Assembly: GCF_010892395.1 (NCBI RefSeq)
Contig: NZ_JAACKB010000395.1
Coordinates: 1 to 5,826 of the forward strand
Direction of reading: 5' to 3'
DNA: 5,826 nucleotides
Source: Sulfurovum sp. bin170
GTDB taxonomy: Bacteria > Campylobacterota > Campylobacteria > Campylobacterales > Sulfurovaceae
Part shown: piece by piece, positions 4,125 to 5,826 of the stretch
How positions within the stretch are numbered: position 1 is the first letter of the stretch
Layout: each line of letters begins with the position of its first letter
Notes under the pieces: model-generated
Told to the model about the DNA's origin: nothing
The model's database searches: none
What the model saw: the letters and a program-made list of their open reading frames with translations, nothing else
Translations under genes and position numbers: made by a program

Positions 4125-5417
4125 CTACGCCAAACCTTTTTTTGCTTTTGCCTCGGCTATACCTCTTCTCAAAATTGTATAGCTAGGTAGTTTAATAGGT
4201 AAAATAATATCATTTAGGTCTCCACTATGGATGCACTCAAACTCTTTGCCTTTGGTAGAAACTATCTTTTTGAATGTAATAAAAAATAGACCATCTTTCT
4301 CTTCTATCTTGCACTCATCGTTCTCCATCTCATTAAGTGTTACACCAACAGGTAGTACTATTTCTATCTTGTCACCCACACAGGTTTTGTCCTTACATTT
4401 CCATGTCAAACCATCTTCACTCACTAGAGCTGCTACTTGATGAGTTCCATCTTGGATAGTAAAATTGTGTGACTGGGTATTATTTCTCTCAAAAGGTTTT
4501 GAGACTAGATAAGCGTCTGAAAAACCTCTATTTTGTGTAGTATGTAACTCTTTTTGGTATCTCTCTTCTACAAAATCACCTGCATAAAAGTCATCTATAG
4601 CATGACGATAGGCTTTGGTTACGACACCTGCATAGTATGGAGACTTGGTTCGCCCCTCAATTTTAAGAGAATCAATCACACCAGAAGCTAAAATTTCATC
4701 CACATGAGAGGCCATATTCATATCTTTTGCATTCATAATGTAGGTTCCAATATCAGGCTCTTCATCAAGTCTAAAAGTGGTATTGGTCTCTCTATTGTGT
4801 GCATATATATCATAAGGAAAACGGCAATCATTAGCACAACTCCCACGATTTGGTACTCGTCCTGTCTGCAAAGCAGAGACCAAACACCTGCCACTATAAG
4901 CAAAACACATAGAGCCATGCACAAATATTTCAAGCTCCAAAGCAGGAAGCACCTTTTTAATCGCTTCACAATCTTTGAGCGAAATTTCACGAGCCACGAT
5001 GATTCGCTCTACACCCATATCAAAATAGACCTCTGCATCCAAAACATTCATCACATTAGCCTGTGTTGAGAGGTGTATAGGAATATGAGGAGCAATCCTT
5101 CTTGCCATCTTCACCACCCCTGGGCTAGAGACGATGAGGGCATCAGGGTTCAGTTCGCTCATCTTGGCGATATGGTTCTCATATAGTTTGAGTTGAGAGT
5201 TAAAAGGGAAACTGTTGATAGTGGTATAGACTTTTTTACCCAAAGAGTGAGCATACTCAATCCCTTTGGCATAGGATTCTATGTCAAACTCTTTTCCTGA
5301 ACGGATACGAAGCGAAAATGTACTCGTCCCTCCATAAACAGCATCTGCTCCATAGGCTAGTGCTATTTTGAGTTTTTCTAAGTTTCCTGCTGGTGCTAAT
5401 AGTTCTGCTTTTTGCAT
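4125..5417 (-). CDS. U32 family protein, probable tRNA hydroxylation protein TrhP
   Basis: This encodes 430 residues of the peptidase-U32 family, close to the TrhP/YegQ branch (E. coli YegQ is about 450). That branch works in prephenate-dependent hydroxylation of wobble U34 in tRNA, the first step to 5-methoxyuridine or cmo5U; the 'peptidase' label comes from early collagenase reports. The N-terminal barrel-like half opens with ELLAPAGNLEKLKIALAYGADAVYGG-type sequence (5-30). The U32 signature follows: EIFVHGSMCFAYSGRC (163-178), then NRGSC and NDCRFPYD. Cysteines 171, 178, 194 and 198 are spaced like iron-sulfur ligands. KIEGRTKSPYY (252-262) is also typical. The C-terminal domain is small and beta-rich. 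AGGA lies about seven bases before the ATG. The branch assignment is from motif and length, so UbiU/V or RlhA-type paralogues are less likely but possible. Confidence 0.88.
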   Translation of the reverse strand: MQKAELLAPAGNLEKLKIALAYGADAVYGGTSTFSLRIRSGKEFDIESYAKGIEYAHSLGKKVYTTINSFPFNSQLKLYENHIAKMSELNPDALIVSSPGVVKMARRIAPHIPIHLSTQANVMNVLDAEVYFDMGVERIIVAREISLKDCEAIKKVLPALELEIFVHGSMCFAYSGRCLVSALQTGRVPNRGSCANDCRFPYDIYAHNRETNTTFRLDEEPDIGTYIMNAKDMNMASHVDEILASGVIDSLKIEGRTKSPYYAGVVTKAYRHAIDDFYAGDFVEERYQKELHTTQNRGFSDAYLVSKPFERNNTQSHNFTIQDGTHQVAALVSEDGLTWKCKDKTCVGDKIEIVLPVGVTLNEMENDECKIEEKDGLFFITFKKIVSTKGKEFECIHSGDLNDIILPIKLPSYTILRRGIAEAKAKKGLA

Positions 5418-5446
5418 GAGTTTTCCTGAAGCAAATATTTTATGGA

Positions 5447-5454
5447 ATATTACA
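5447..5454 (-). promoter_or_regulatory. Candidate -10 box of the U32 gene
   Basis: TGTAATAT on the minus strand at 5454-5447 lies about 30 bases before the ATG and fits a weak -10 box with TG extension. An overlapping TATAGT just upstream is an alternative. No -35 is evident. Confidence 0.35.
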
Positions 5455-5484
5455 CTATAAGTAGTAAAGAGTAGATTTTAACGA

Positions 5485-5490
5485 TATAAT
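5485..5490 (+). promoter_or_regulatory. TATAAT box pointing toward the IS1 element
   Basis: A perfect plus-strand TATAAT lies about 18 bases before the proposed IS1 left end and faces away from the U32 gene. It may be the native promoter of a gene now displaced by the IS, or chance in AT-rich DNA. No good -35 is present. Confidence 0.3.
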
Positions 5491-5508
5491 GCTAAATATT
5501 CGAAATTT

Positions 5509-5826
5509 GGTAATGTATCAATTCCGTTGACAAGCAATAATTAAGGCTACTTTAAAGAAAAAGATTATTTAATTACAGAAAAATGAAAACAATAGAAAAG
5601 ATGAGAAAGGTAAACAGAGATATTTATGTAAAAACAAGGAGTGTACCCATCAAACATTTTTAATGAACTACACAGATAAAGGAAGAACGCCATATATCAA
5701 GAATTTGATTCTAAAAATGGCAGTAAATGGAAGTGGAGTTAGAGATACAGGACGAGTTTTAGAGATTAGTCCAACCACAGTGATAGCAACACTAAAAAAA
5801 GCAGATGAACTCATAGATAATGTGAA
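5509..5826 (+). mobile_element. IS1-family insertion sequence, left part
   Basis: The element is called from the InsA-like protein at 5573-5826. The left end is placed at GGTAATGTATCAATTCCGTT (5509-5528), which has the GGT-ATG-like start of IS1 terminal repeats and lies at the usual distance before the transposase. The right end is beyond the window, so the inverted repeat and the target duplication cannot be checked. The bases just left of 5509 are AT-rich (CGAAATTT), in keeping with IS1 target preference. It lies about 90 bp upstream of the U32 gene. Confidence 0.72.
5573..5826 (+). pseudogene. IS1-family transposase InsA region, N-terminus degenerate, right end cut by window
   Basis: After a TAA at 5570-5572, one frame stays open to the window's end. 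It carries KGKQRYLC (5606-5629) and KNKECTHQTF, the second half of the IS1 InsA zinc finger, followed by NYTDKGRT and a helix-turn-helix segment with MAVNGSGVRDTGRVL and SPTTVIATLKKA. This is the DNA-binding part of IS1 transposase. No ATG, GTG or TTG lies in frame before the zinc finger; the first ATG (5663) would drop it. The first CxxC pair is not found. Removing one A from the run near 5579-5583 joins upstream GYFKEKDYLIT to ENNRKDEKG, which looks like the missing segment. I therefore read it as a frameshifted, start-less copy. Confidence 0.7.

Noticed and set aside
4231..4440. 69-codon plus-strand open frame antisense to the U32 gene
   Set aside because: Serine/leucine-rich shadow with no RBS and no family resemblance.
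4704..5069. 121-codon plus-strand and 85-codon minus-strand open frames inside the U32 gene
   Set aside because: Both overlap the U32 signature region, which is clearly coding in its own frame; histidine/isoleucine- and cysteine-rich compositions are typical of shadows.
5583..5663. Short plus-strand ORF starting ATG 5583 within the IS1 element (26 codons)
   Set aside because: It is out of frame with the recognisable InsA sequence and resembles no known protein.

Overview
The window most likely comes from a Campylobacterota (Epsilonproteobacteria) chromosome, probably a Sulfurimonas-like free-living lineage. This is inferred from the AT-rich sequence, the AT-rich extended -10 promoter boxes, the style of the TrpA, PanB and U32 proteins, and a one-piece tmRNA whose tag reads ANNTDYRPAYAVA. 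The genus assignment is a judgement from memory, not a database result.

Layout. Positions 1-73 hold the possible 3' tail of an unidentified gene. Positions 74-673 hold about 600 bp of very AT-rich, repeat-bearing DNA without an intact gene. It contains a cluster of inverted repeats and what looks like the ruined left end of an IS3-family insertion sequence (start of OrfA, 13 codons, then a stop). Positions 674-1045 (minus) are ssrA (tmRNA), with a perfect sigma-70 promoter just upstream whose -35 box contains the stop codon of the preceding small coiled-coil gene (1110-1337, minus). Next come trpA (1416-2156, minus, TTG start) and, divergently, panB (2235-3047, plus) with an AI-2E/UPF0118-family membrane protein one base behind it (3049-4095, plus). 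A U32-family protein of the TrhP/YegQ type (4125-5417, minus) converges on that pair, with a hairpin terminator in the 29-bp gap. The window ends inside an IS1-family element (about 5509-5826) whose transposase N-terminus looks decayed.

Function. The core genes are housekeeping: trans-translation rescue of stalled ribosomes (ssrA), the last stage of tryptophan synthesis (trpA), the first committed step of pantothenate/CoA synthesis (panB), and probable tRNA wobble-uridine hydroxylation (U32 protein). They are separate transcription units rather than one pathway operon, and trpA stands apart from any other trp gene here. Accessory DNA lies at both edges: an IS remnant and repeats beyond the 3' end of ssrA, and an IS1 element upstream of the U32 gene. 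I see no CRISPR array, defence cassette or convincing new multi-gene system. The points most worth a second look are the two decayed IS fragments, the inverted-repeat cluster at 133-237, and the compact ssrA promoter arrangement.
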